Positions 1-7,595 of a stretch of DNA of 21,455 nt are shown piece by piece (the stretch's first letter is position 1; every line of letters starts with the position of its first letter). The notes below the pieces were generated by a model. The model did not search any database. It was not told the DNA's origin and saw nothing but the letters and a program-made list of their open reading frames with translations. Origin of the DNA: Polaromonas sp. (GTDB lineage: Bacteria; Pseudomonadota; Gammaproteobacteria; Burkholderiales; Burkholderiaceae_C); contig JAJAYS010000059.1 in assembly GCA_026786065.1 (NCBI GenBank), forward strand, positions 1-21,455, given 5' to 3'. The translations under genes were made by a program, and so were the position numbers.

Positions 1-2
1 AT

Positions 3-905
3 CAGCGCCTCGGCCCCGGCACCACTTTGTTACTCGTGCTGCCGCCGCTGCTCTGGGCTGGCAACGCGGTCGTCGGCCGGGTGGTCGGCGAACTGGTGCC
101 GCCGATGACGCTGAACTTTTTGCGTTGGGCGCTGGCTTTTTTGTTCTTGCTGCCGGTGGCGCATGGCGTGCTGCGCCGCGGCGGGCCGCTGGCGGTGTGG
201 CCGCACTGGCGGCGCTTCGCACTGCTCGGTCTGCTTGGCGTTGGCTGCTACAACGCACTGCAATACCTGGCGCTGCAAACCTCGTCGCCGCTGAACGTCA
301 CGCTGGTCGCGGGCAGCAGCCCGGTGTTTATGCTGGGCGTCGGCGCCATGTTTTTTGGCCAGCGCATTTCGGCCAGGCAGGTCGCCGGGGCGATGCTGTC
401 GATTGCCGGCGTGCTGGTGGTGCTGGCGCGTGGCCAGCCCGCCGTGCTGGCGCAGGTCAGGCTGGTGCCGGGAGACGTGTACGTGCTCATTGCCACGCTG
501 GCCTGGGCCTTCTACAGCTGGTTGCTGGCCCGGCCTGATGCGAGCCCACAGATTCGCGCCGACTGGGCTGCGTTTTTGATGGCGCAATTGGTCTTCGGGT
601 TGGGCTGGGCCGGCCTGTTCGCCGCTGGCGAATGGGCCTTGACCATCGACGCCCATATCGACTGGGGCTGGCCGCTGGCTGCCGCGCTGGTGTATGTGGC
701 TATGGGTCCGGCGGTGCTGGCCTACCGCTGCTGGGCCACCGGTGTGCAGCGCGTCGGACCGAACGTTGCCGGCTTCTTCGCCAACCTGACGCCGCTGTTT
801 GCGGCGTTGCTGTCGGCCGCGTTTTTGGGCGAGCTGCCGCAGATTTATCACGCGCTGGCTTTTGCGCTTATCGTCGGCGGCATCGTGGTGTCCAGCCGGC
901 GTTGA
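3..905 (+). CDS. EamA/DMT-family exporter, 5' end outside window
   Basis: Inner-membrane transporter of the drug/metabolite (EamA) type; the substrate cannot be told from sequence. The reading frame is open to the left edge and the first in-window start-like codon is a TTG at 27, so the true start is probably upstream. The protein is almost entirely hydrophobic helices, about ten, with the usual two-fold EamA arrangement. The first helix begins around LLVLPPLLWAGNAVVGR, and the second half repeats the pattern and ends in a helix with FALIVGGIVVSSRR. The roughly 300 visible residues are close to full family length, so only a few N-terminal residues should be missing. It ends 13 bp before a large palindrome and converges on the DUF305 gene. 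Family assignment is good; function is unknown. Confidence 0.85.
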   Translation, partial: QRLGPGTTLLLVLPPLLWAGNAVVGRVVGELVPPMTLNFLRWALAFLFLLPVAHGVLRRGGPLAVWPHWRRFALLGLLGVGCYNALQYLALQTSSPLNVTLVAGSSPVFMLGVGAMFFGQRISARQVAGAMLSIAGVLVVLARGQPAVLAQVRLVPGDVYVLIATLAWAFYSWLLARPDASPQIRADWAAFLMAQLVFGLGWAGLFAAGEWALTIDAHIDWGWPLAAALVYVAMGPAVLAYRCWATGVQRVGPNVAGFFANLTPLFAALLSAAFLGELPQIYHALAFALIVGGIVVSSRR

Positions 906-917
906 CGGCACGATCCA

Positions 918-1078
918 AGTGACCTGTAACAACCGATTCGGCAGCGCCTGCCGCGCGCGCAACGCGCATGGCGGCGTTGCGAATGCTCGCAATAGCCTCA
1001 GCTATTGCTGCGCTTCACGCCTTGCCCTGCACGCCGGGCGCGCGTCCTTCCCTACCGAACCGGCCGTTACAGGCCACT
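918..1078. repeat. 161-bp imperfect palindromic element, copy 1
   Basis: The outer arms read agtgacctgtaac at the left and its near-complement gttacaggccact at the right. Pairing continues inward with mismatches (ccgattcggcag against ctaccgaaccgg) to a core caatagc-ctca-gctattg centred near 998. The whole unit could fold into one long stem-loop. It lies between two convergent genes, where it could act as a bidirectional transcription stop. It has the same length and the same ATAGC-CTNN-GCTAT core as the element at 7596-7756. It resembles REP/MITE-type repeats that I associate with Comamonadaceae from memory; copy number elsewhere is unknown. Confidence 0.75.
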
Positions 1079-1092
1079 AGGCCGCGCTGGAT

Positions 1093-1515
1093 TCAGGGCC
1101 CGCGGGTTCCGCCGAGCGGCGGGAATTCGGGCTCCTGGCCGGCCGAACTGCTCTGGCGCAACACGGCGAGGCGGCGCTGCATGCTTTCTATTTCGCTGGT
1201 CTGGCCGGCCAGAATCTCCTGGGCCAACTGGCGGGTCGCCGGGTCGCGCCCGTGCTGCAACACCAGCCGCGCCATATCGACCGCGCCCACATGATGCGGA
1301 ATCATCATCGTCAGGAAGTCGATGTCGGGATTGCCGCTGCCGGTCGCCGCATGCATGTCCTGCATCATCCGCGCCATGCCGGCGTCCATGTCCTGCGTGA
1401 AGCGCGCGTGGCCCGCCGGCGCGCCAGACGATTCGGAGCCGGGCGCGGGCTGAGCCGCGACGCCGGCAGCGCCTCCGCCGACCAGCAGCGCCATCAGCAC
1501 CGCCAAAATTCTCAT
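1093..1515 (-). CDS. Secreted DUF305 protein
   Basis: Small exported protein of 140 aa. The start chosen is the ATG at 1515, because it begins a classical Sec signal peptide (MRILAVLMALLVGGGAAGVA, cleavage probably after AAGVAA) and overlaps the stop of the upstream beta-propeller gene as ATGA, which implies translational coupling. A longer in-frame reading from 1665 would run back into the upstream gene and is rejected. The mature part carries the DUF305 signature: FTQDMDAGMARMMQDMH, then DFLTMMIPHHVGAVDMA with paired histidines, then EILAGQTSEIESMQ. The family is ferritin-like, helical and Met/His-rich; several members are linked to copper or other metals, but metal binding here is inference. 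Confidence 0.88.
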   Translation of the reverse strand: MRILAVLMALLVGGGAAGVAAQPAPGSESSGAPAGHARFTQDMDAGMARMMQDMHAATGSGNPDIDFLTMMIPHHVGAVDMARLVLQHGRDPATRQLAQEILAGQTSEIESMQRRLAVLRQSSSAGQEPEFPPLGGTRGP

Positions 1516-2882
1516 GCGGTTTGCCCCTTCACTCCCGGCCGCACGTAAACAAGATTGATGCTCTTCTTGTTGCGCAACCCCCCAGACGGCAGAGCCAGGT
1601 TGCCCAGCGGGATTTGCGCAATCAGCTGCGGCTTGAAGGGGTCGCTGACGTCGAAGGCGCTGCACACAGTCTGGCCGGCGTTCGGCGTGCCCGGCAGTTC
1701 GTCCTGTTCATGCGCCACGTAGAGCAGCGTGTTGTCGGGGTTGGTCCAGAGGCCGTGGGCTTCGCGGCCGTGACTGAAGAAGCTGCCGACCAGCTTGCGC
1801 TCGCCGGCCCTGGCGCTGCGGTCGATGATCGCGATCTGGCTGGACGCGGCGCCGCCGGGGCCGCCGTCATCGACCCGCGCCAAACTGGCATAGACCACGC
1901 TGCCATTGGAGTTGGCAACGAACTCGACGTGGTTGGGCCGGCCCATGGTGCCGACAGCGACGCTGTCGAGCAGGCCAAAATCGGCGCGCGTTGAACGGCA
2001 GGACACCGTATCGGACAGCTTGTGCGAAAGCCACAGTTCCTGGCCGTCGGGGGTGGTCTTGATAAAAGGCGTGAAGCCCGGCTTGTCCTCGGCGCTGATG
2101 TCCAGCGTAACCAGCTTTTTCGGCTGCGAAGTGCTGCTCCGGCCCGGGTTGACCTGAAACACATCAAGGCGAGCCACCTTCTGGCTGGCGACGAAAGCCA
2201 GCGTACCTTCGCGGTTGAACCAGACCTGCGACGGGCCTTCGAGCGTCGGCAAAAACTGCTGCAGCGCCGGCACACCGGAGCCGTTCAACTGCTTGATCGC
2301 CGCTTCGACATCGAGGATCGCAATCCGGTCTTCGCCGCGCAAGGCAACCCACAGTTGCCGGCCATCCCGCGTAAAGGTGGGCTCATGCGGCTCGCGCCCC
2401 AGCAGGATCCCGCTGGACAGCCGTTCAGGGTTGGTTGCAGGTCCGGCAGCCGGATTGGGCGTGTTGCCGATCACCCGTTGCTCAACCGCGTCGATCAAGT
2501 AGATGTTGCTGGAGCCGCGACCGCTGGTGGCCAGCAGGCGGCCGTCGGGCGAAGGCACCGCACCGTGCGCGTCGATGCAGCCGTGGTAGAGCGGCTTGTG
2601 GATCATCGCCGCATGCGTTGGCGCGACACCGGCCGTCACGTAACGAAACGGCGGCCGGGCGTCTTCGTCGAAGCTGGTCAGGTTGATGGTGGCGGCCACG
2701 GTGTTGCTGCGCGGGTCGATGACGACCAGCGTGTTGGAGTCTTCGTTGGTGATGAACACGCGATCGCGCGCATCAATACGGGATGGCGACGCGCTTGCGA
2801 CTTGCGCGAAGCTGGCCGGCAAGGCGGCTGCCGCGCCCGCCATGGCGGTGAATTTGAGAAGCTCTCTGCGATCAAGGCTCAT
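1512..2882 (-). CDS. Tat-exported YncE-like beta-propeller protein
   Basis: Protein of 456 aa, probably periplasmic. The N-terminus SLDRRELLKFTAMAGAAAA has a twin arginine followed by a short hydrophobic stretch and a likely cleavage site near ASA, fitting a Tat signal. The rest repeats blades of the YVTN/YncE type, for example VFITNEDSNTLVVIDPRSNT near residue 42, PDGRLLATSGRGSSNIYLID, and DGRQLWVALRGEDRIAILDV, so a seven-bladed propeller is likely. A Shine-Dalgarno-like AGGAA lies about 7 nt before the ATG. Its stop overlaps the DUF305 start by 4 nt, so the two are probably made together. No catalytic residue or cofactor motif is evident; it could be a scaffold, a binding protein or an enzyme. 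A nitrite-reductase-like cytochrome d1 role is not supported. Confidence 0.85.
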   Translation of the reverse strand: MSLDRRELLKFTAMAGAAAALPASFAQVASASPSRIDARDRVFITNEDSNTLVVIDPRSNTVAATINLTSFDEDARPPFRYVTAGVAPTHAAMIHKPLYHGCIDAHGAVPSPDGRLLATSGRGSSNIYLIDAVEQRVIGNTPNPAAGPATNPERLSSGILLGREPHEPTFTRDGRQLWVALRGEDRIAILDVEAAIKQLNGSGVPALQQFLPTLEGPSQVWFNREGTLAFVASQKVARLDVFQVNPGRSSTSQPKKLVTLDISAEDKPGFTPFIKTTPDGQELWLSHKLSDTVSCRSTRADFGLLDSVAVGTMGRPNHVEFVANSNGSVVYASLARVDDGGPGGAASSQIAIIDRSARAGERKLVGSFFSHGREAHGLWTNPDNTLLYVAHEQDELPGTPNAGQTVCSAFDVSDPFKPQLIAQIPLGNLALPSGGLRNKKSINLVYVRPGVKGQTA

Positions 2883-3050
2883 GGTGAATTCCTGAAGTCT
2901 GGGCGATTAAAAAGCGGGGCGGGCACGCCTGCTTCAAACCGCAGACCATGATCCTCGACTGGAACAAGCCAGGCCGATTCGCGCTGTCAGCCGGCAGCCG
3001 CATCGCCCGTAGGCGAAGCCGCGCCTGGCGTGCTGCCGCGCTCGCTCTAA

Positions 3051-3126
3051 CCGGGCAAATTAATCCGGCCCGATTCAGCCGGCCAAATTAATCCGGCCCA
3101 ATTCCGCCGGCCAAATTTACCCGCCC
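3051..3126. repeat. 28-bp tandem repeat, about 2.7 copies
   Basis: Copy 1 occupies 3051-3078, copy 2 3079-3106, and a shorter third copy starts at 3107. Each copy begins ccggccaaattaatccgg or a close variant (copy 1 has ccgggc, copy 3 is compressed to ccggccaaatttacccgccc). The unit is itself roughly palindromic around an AT-rich centre. The third copy contains the stop codon of the RIO kinase gene, so the array forms the 3' end and trailer of that gene. It may be a protein-binding array or simply slippage-derived. Confidence 0.8.
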
Positions 3127-3971
3127 ATCCGCACCCGCCGGGCCACCTCTTCAGCCCGCGCGTCGTCGATCTCGCGGATCACGCTGCCTACGTTGACCGG
3201 CCCCGTCTGGCGGGCAAAGCGGCCGGTAAGCGGCGAGTCGGGGCTGAGCAGGCCGCTCTCATACAGCGACCAGATCTCGGGGCCGAAATCGCTGTGCAGC
3301 AGCGCCGGCGCGAACTGGCCGAAGAACTTGCGCAGGTTGTCCACGTCACGCAGCAGCATGCGTTTGGCGTGGTTGTTACCGGCCGCGTCGATAGCTTGCG
3401 GCAGGTCGATGATGACCGGGCCATCGACGCCGTCCTCGCTGGCCACCAGGATGTTGAACTCGGACAAATCGCCGTGCACCACGCCGGCACACAGCATGCG
3501 CACCACCTCGCGGATCAGCGCAGCATGGTGGCGCAGCGCATCGGACGCTGTGAACTGCACGTCGTTCAGGCGCGGCGCGGCGTCGCCGTTCGCGTCGGTG
3601 ACCAGCTCCATCAGCAGCACGCCGTCGCAGAAGTTGTACGGTTTGGGCACGCGCACACCGGCCGCGGCCAGCCGGTACAGCGCATCGACCTCGGCGCTCT
3701 GCCAGGCCGCCTCCTGGGATTCGCGGCCGAACATCGTGCCTTTGGCCATGGCCCGCGCCTGCCGGCTGTTTTTTACCTTGCGGTTCTCGGTGTAATCGAC
3801 CGCCTGGCGAAAGCTGCGCTCGCTCGCCTCTTTGTACACCTTGGCACAACGGGTTTCGTCGCCGCAGCGCACGACGTACACCATCGCTTCCTTGCCGCTC
3901 ATAAGTTGGCGCACCACGCTGTCGATCAGGCCTTCTTCGATCAGCGGCTGCAGGCGTTTGGGTGTTTTCAT
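3117..3971 (-). CDS. RIO-family serine protein kinase
   Basis: Cytosolic atypical protein kinase of 284 aa. RIO signatures are visible: a short P-loop SGKEA (25-29) followed by VYVV, the catalytic lysine in CAKVYK (K44), the catalytic loop VHGDLSEFN (H166-N173, D168 catalytic), and the metal-binding aspartate in IIDLPQAID (D189). The start at 3971 was chosen because MKTPKRLQPLIEEGLID is a typical beginning for bacterial RIO proteins. The frame extends to 4175, but the extra part is poorly kinase-like and lies over the divergent I9 gene. Substrates are unknown; in bacteria the family is sometimes tied to envelope or phosphate stress. The stop lies in a tandem repeat. Divergently oriented from the protease cassette, about 170 bp away. 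Confidence 0.9.
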   Translation of the reverse strand: MKTPKRLQPLIEEGLIDSVVRQLMSGKEAMVYVVRCGDETRCAKVYKEASERSFRQAVDYTENRKVKNSRQARAMAKGTMFGRESQEAAWQSAEVDALYRLAAAGVRVPKPYNFCDGVLLMELVTDANGDAAPRLNDVQFTASDALRHHAALIREVVRMLCAGVVHGDLSEFNILVASEDGVDGPVIIDLPQAIDAAGNNHAKRMLLRDVDNLRKFFGQFAPALLHSDFGPEIWSLYESGLLSPDSPLTGRFARQTGPVNVGSVIREIDDARAEEVARRVRMGG

Positions 3972-4140
3972 GCCTGCATTTTGCCTTGCAGGCCACGACA
4001 AAAATTCAGGCGTGCGGCCAGGCAGACCGCAGGGCAGTCGCACGCTACGATGAATGCGCCCGCAACCCGTCCAGATGCGCTCGGCCAGACAATCTGAAGC
4101 ACAGTCGGCCCCACAGCCTGCAAAAATCGGAACGCGCTCC

Positions 4141-4596
4141 ATGCCTTTTTCTTTGAACAGTCCCCAACCCGACAATCGCTGCCTGCAATCTTGCCCCCAG
4201 CCCGGTGGCAGGCGGATCGCCAGCTTTGCGCTGCTGACCGGCGCATGGCTGATTCAGGCCTGTGGTCAAACTGCGACCAGCCCGGTCGCCCCCTCAGCCA
4301 ACCTCCCTGCCACGGGAGTCAGCGGGCACAACCAGCCTGTGAGCCCGAGTGGCGCGGTGCTGCGCGTGATCGTCCGCTTTCGCAGCGCGGCGCCCGGCGA
4401 CGATGCGGCGACGCTGGCCGGGCTGTCGCGGCAGGCCCAGGCGCCGGTCCGCTATTTGGCCAGCGTGTCGCCGGACACGCATGTGTACCGGATCGAGTCC
4501 GGGCCGGGTCAGCAGGCCGACACGCTCAGGACGCGGCTGCTCGCCCTGCCGGGTATTACCAGCGTTGAGATCGACAGTACGGCGCGGCCGCTGTGA
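4141..4596 (+). CDS. Stand-alone I9-like (subtilase propeptide/inhibitor) lipoprotein
   Basis: Protein of 151 aa. The start at 4141 places a hydrophobic stretch SFALLTGAWLIQAC before a cysteine, so a lipoprotein signal is likely, although Gln at -2 of the lipobox is unusual. The mature part parallels the propeptide of the neighbouring subtilase: VIVRFRSAA against LIVRFRTPA, SVSPDTHVYRI against SVSPQTHVALL, and SVEIDSTARPL against YVEIDELVRPL. There is no catalytic domain behind it, so it is a free-standing inhibitor_I9-type domain. Such domains can fold or inhibit their cognate protease. The gap to the protease gene is 156 bp on the same strand. An alternative start at 4054 would remove the signal from the N-terminus. 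Inhibitor or immunity function is inference. Confidence 0.78.
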   Translation: MPFSLNSPQPDNRCLQSCPQPGGRRIASFALLTGAWLIQACGQTATSPVAPSANLPATGVSGHNQPVSPSGAVLRVIVRFRSAAPGDDAATLAGLSRQAQAPVRYLASVSPDTHVYRIESGPGQQADTLRTRLLALPGITSVEIDSTARPL

Positions 4597-4752
4597 AGTT
4601 GTGGCAAGGCCGGCGGTGCCCTGTGCGTCCTGAAGGGCGAAACAGCGCCGCGACCGCCGGGGACGTGGGCCAGCATCAATAATCTGCCTCTCGCCAGCCC
4701 GCAAGCCATCCCGCACGCCGCCCGGCAAGCACTCCCCTCTGTAAGCACCCGC

Positions 4753-6945
4753 ATGAATCCCTCGCCGATGCGACCCCTAAACCGGTTTTTCTGCAGCGCC
4801 GTCGCGCTGGTGCTGGGCAGCGCCAGCCTGCTGGCGCCGGCCCAACCGGCCGACCCGAGCCCGCCCGTAGCGCCGACGCCGGCCAAACCCGGCCAGGCTT
4901 CGACGCAAGCCAGCGCTGCGACCGACCCGTCCAGCCACAACCGGCTGATCGTCCGGTTCCGCACGCCCGCCACCACGCTGGCGGGCGTCTTCGACCACCG
5001 CGCCGCCGAGGACCGGGTCGCGGCGCTGGGCGCCAGCCATCGCAGCCGCGTTCCGTCGGCGGCCGGCTTGCGGCGGCTCAAATCGGTGTCGCCCCAAACC
5101 CATGTGGCCTTGCTCGACCGGCCGCACAGCCGGGCAGAGCTGCGCAGCGTGGCGCTGCAACTGGCCCAGGATCCGTCGGTGGACTACGTCGAGATCGATG
5201 AGCTGGTCCGCCCGCTGTTCACTCCGCTGGACCCCGGCTACACGCTGAACCAGTGGCACCTGAAGGCTGCGTCAAGCAGCGATGTCGGCGCGGCCAATCT
5301 GCCTGCCGCATGGGACGTCGCGACCGGCAGCGACGTCGTGGTTGCGGTGATCGACACCGGCTATCGGCCGCATGCCGACCTCAATGCCAACGTGTTGCCC
5401 GGCTACGATTTCGTCACCTCAGCCGTCGGCAACACCAATGGCGGCGGCCTGGGCGGCAACGGTCTGGACCCCGGCGACTGGGAATCGGCCGGTCAGTGCA
5501 GCCCCGGCTCGGCAGCGACCAGCAGCAGCTGGCACGGCACCCACATCGCCGGCACGATTGCCGCGCTGAACAACACCAGCGGCAGCGTCGGCGCTGCCTT
5601 CTCGGCCAGAATCTTGCCGGTGCGGGCACTTGGTACCTGCGGCGGATTCGGCTCGGACATTGCCGCCGCGATGCGCTGGTCGGCCGGGCTCGCCGTGCCC
5701 AATGTGCCGGTCAATGCCAACCCGGCCAAGGTCTTGAACCTGAGCCTGGGCGGCCCCGGCCCCTGCACCCAGGTCTATCAGGACGCGGTCGATGCGGTGC
5801 GTGCCGCCGGTGCAGCCGTGGTGGCGGCTACCGGCAACGACGCCACCAGCCTGATTGGCCGGCCAGCGAACTGCGCTGGCGTGATTGCGGTGACGGCCCA
5901 CACCCGCCTCGGCGACAACGCGAATTACGCCGATATCGGGGTCGGCACTACCTTGAGCGGGCCTGGTGGCGGCAGCGGTTTCATGGTGGCCGGCGCTGGT
6001 GAAAAAATCTATTCGACGATGAACCTCGGCGCGCGGGCTCCGGGTGCCGACGGCTATTCATTGCTGACCGGCACCAGCATGGCGGCGCCGCACGTGGCCG
6101 CAGTGCTGGCGCTGCTCAAGAGCTTCAGGCCGGGCTTGACGCCCGACCAGCTGGCCTCGGTCGTCAGCAACTCGGCGCGGCCGTTCCCGCCAGGCACTTA
6201 CTGCGTTGGCCGTAGCGACTGCGGCGCCGGGATGCTGGACGCCACCCGTGCGCTGGCCAGCGTCAACGCCGGCGAACCCTTTGCGACCGCCAGCGTCGGC
6301 CCCGGCCCGGCCAACGCGAACCGACTGGTCGGCTCGACCGTCGTGCTCACGGGTCAGGCCAGCTCGCCGCTGGCAAGCCAGCCGGCATTCACCTACCGGT
6401 GGACGCAGCTCTCCGGCGCGCCGGTAACGCTTAGCGGCAGCACCAGCGCCGTCGCCTCCCTGGTCGCACCGGCCATAGCCGGCAGCTTCTTCTTCGAGTT
6501 CAGGGCGACCGAAACCGGCTCCGGGAAATTCGCCACCAGCCGCGTCAGCGTGGCCACCAACACCGCGCCGGAGCTCGCGGCCATAAGCGCGCAAAGCGTG
6601 CCCGAAGGCCAGACCCTGAACTTCACCCTGAGCGCCAGCGACGCCGAGCGCGACCCGGTGGCTTTTCTGGCCGAGGGTCTGCCACCCGGGGCGACCTTCG
6701 ACGCCAGCACCGGCGAATTCAACTGGTCGCCCGCCGGGCCGGCGGGCAGCTATGCCTTGACGGTGACGCCGACCGACGGCAAGAACAGCGGCGCCGCGCA
6801 GCGCATCGCGATCAGCGTCGGCCCGCCCGCCTCGGGCGGCGGTGGGGCGACCGGCTGGTGGGACGGGCTCGGCCTGCTGGGACTAGCGTGGGTCGCGCTG
6901 GCTGCGCGCCGGCGCGGCCCGCGGGGCCGGCGGGGCCAGGGCTAG
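4753..6945 (+). CDS. S8 subtilase with I9 propeptide, Ig-like domain and GlyGly-CTERM
   Basis: Exported serine protease of 730 aa. Order: signal peptide (about 1-31), Pro/Ala linker, I9 propeptide (about 63-156), peptidase S8 domain (about 170-505), a beta-rich region and a putative-Ig/cadherin-like domain (about 604-690, NTAPELAAISAQSVPEGQ), then SGGGG (694-698), a hydrophobic helix GLGLLGLAWVALAA, and an Arg-rich end RRRGPRGRR. Catalytic residues are D201 in AVIDTGY, H261 in WHGTHIAG and S442 in GTSMAAPH, with oxyanion N362 in ATGND. The Asp-His insertion rich in Gly and DPGDW is like secreted proteobacterial subtilases. The Gly-run, helix and Arg tail are the GlyGly-CTERM sorting signal processed by rhombosortases, and one is encoded next door. 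Start at 4753 or at the Met six codons in. Confidence 0.93.
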   Translation: MNPSPMRPLNRFFCSAVALVLGSASLLAPAQPADPSPPVAPTPAKPGQASTQASAATDPSSHNRLIVRFRTPATTLAGVFDHRAAEDRVAALGASHRSRVPSAAGLRRLKSVSPQTHVALLDRPHSRAELRSVALQLAQDPSVDYVEIDELVRPLFTPLDPGYTLNQWHLKAASSSDVGAANLPAAWDVATGSDVVVAVIDTGYRPHADLNANVLPGYDFVTSAVGNTNGGGLGGNGLDPGDWESAGQCSPGSAATSSSWHGTHIAGTIAALNNTSGSVGAAFSARILPVRALGTCGGFGSDIAAAMRWSAGLAVPNVPVNANPAKVLNLSLGGPGPCTQVYQDAVDAVRAAGAAVVAATGNDATSLIGRPANCAGVIAVTAHTRLGDNANYADIGVGTTLSGPGGGSGFMVAGAGEKIYSTMNLGARAPGADGYSLLTGTSMAAPHVAAVLALLKSFRPGLTPDQLASVVSNSARPFPPGTYCVGRSDCGAGMLDATRALASVNAGEPFATASVGPGPANANRLVGSTVVLTGQASSPLASQPAFTYRWTQLSGAPVTLSGSTSAVASLVAPAIAGSFFFEFRATETGSGKFATSRVSVATNTAPELAAISAQSVPEGQTLNFTLSASDAERDPVAFLAEGLPPGATFDASTGEFNWSPAGPAGSYALTVTPTDGKNSGAAQRIAISVGPPASGGGGATGWWDGLGLLGLAWVALAARRRGPRGRRGQG

Positions 6946-7563
6946 GGCTAGCACCGCCGCAAGCAACCCACCGACGGCGCCCGCCCAGTGGGCCGGCCGG
7001 TACACCGGAATTTGCAGCCACGCGCTGAAGCCGCCCGCGGCGTCGCTGCCCTGCCAGAGCAGTTTGGCCGACAGGGCCAGCAACACGCCTAAAGCGACGC
7101 TGCGGGACCAAAGCTGGCTGCTTTCAGCCGCAGCCGGTGGCGGGGTCAAGTCTGGCGCCCGGCTGGCTGCGCAGAGCAGCAGAACGGCGTTGCCGGCCCA
7201 CAGGCCGTGCAGCGCACCCGAAAGGCCGGCGTAGAAGCTGCAGTCGCGGTCGAACAGCAAAATTAGTGCCACACCCAGCGCGCCACCGGCCAGCGCCAAA
7301 CCCTGCGCTGGCAGCACCAGCCAGACCCGCCAGGCCAGCAGCGATACCACCAGCGCGAGCGCGTTGAGCGCCGCATGGGCCAGACTCAAATGCACGGTTT
7401 GCCCGCTCAGCAGCAGCCACCACTGGCCAGCCGCAAAGGCCGGTCGCGAAAAGCGCAGCGCCTGGGCCGCGTCCGGCAGCCACTGCAGCGCCAGCAGCAA
7501 CACGGCCCCCGCCAGCACCAGCGCGACGTACCTGGCCTTTAGCGGCGGCAGCGCGGGCGTCAC
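6883..7563 (-). CDS. rrtA: Rhombosortase (rhomboid-type GlyGly-CTERM protease)
   Basis: Polytopic inner-membrane protein of 226 aa. It has about six helices and the rhomboid landmarks HLSLAHAALN (H58, H63, N67), YAGLSGALHG with the nucleophile S115 in GLSG, and AHWAGAVGG with the partner H192. It is short for a general rhomboid but right for rhombosortase, and it lies beside a GlyGly-CTERM protein, the hallmark pairing of this family. It should cleave the subtilase tail near the Gly run in the membrane so that the protease can be released or lipid-modified. The start is GTG at 7563 (CAATGTG); an ATG two bases upstream runs straight into a stop. The last 63 nt overlap, antisense, the end of the subtilase gene. 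The name rrtA is by family and context. Confidence 0.88.
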   Translation of the reverse strand: MTPALPPLKARYVALVLAGAVLLLALQWLPDAAQALRFSRPAFAAGQWWLLLSGQTVHLSLAHAALNALALVVSLLAWRVWLVLPAQGLALAGGALGVALILLFDRDCSFYAGLSGALHGLWAGNAVLLLCAASRAPDLTPPPAAAESSQLWSRSVALGVLLALSAKLLWQGSDAAGGFSAWLQIPVYRPAHWAGAVGGLLAAVLALALAPPAPRAAPARSQRDPR

Positions 7564-7595
7564 ATTGGAGCCTTGACCCGATGCCCGGCCGGCTC

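Noticed and set aside
30..992. 320-aa minus-strand open frame
   Set aside because: Antisense to the EamA gene and running into the palindrome; Gln/Arg/His-rich shadow composition.
918..1078. Ordinary rho-independent terminator between the EamA and DUF305 genes
   Set aside because: Stem far too long and no T-run; better described as a palindromic repeat element.
2900..2940. Sigma-70-like promoter before the beta-propeller gene (TTGAAG and TTTAAT on the minus strand)
   Set aside because: Spacing of the two boxes is about 20 bp, too long to call with confidence.
3051..3126. CRISPR-like array
   Set aside because: The units are contiguous with no unique spacers between them and fewer than three full copies.
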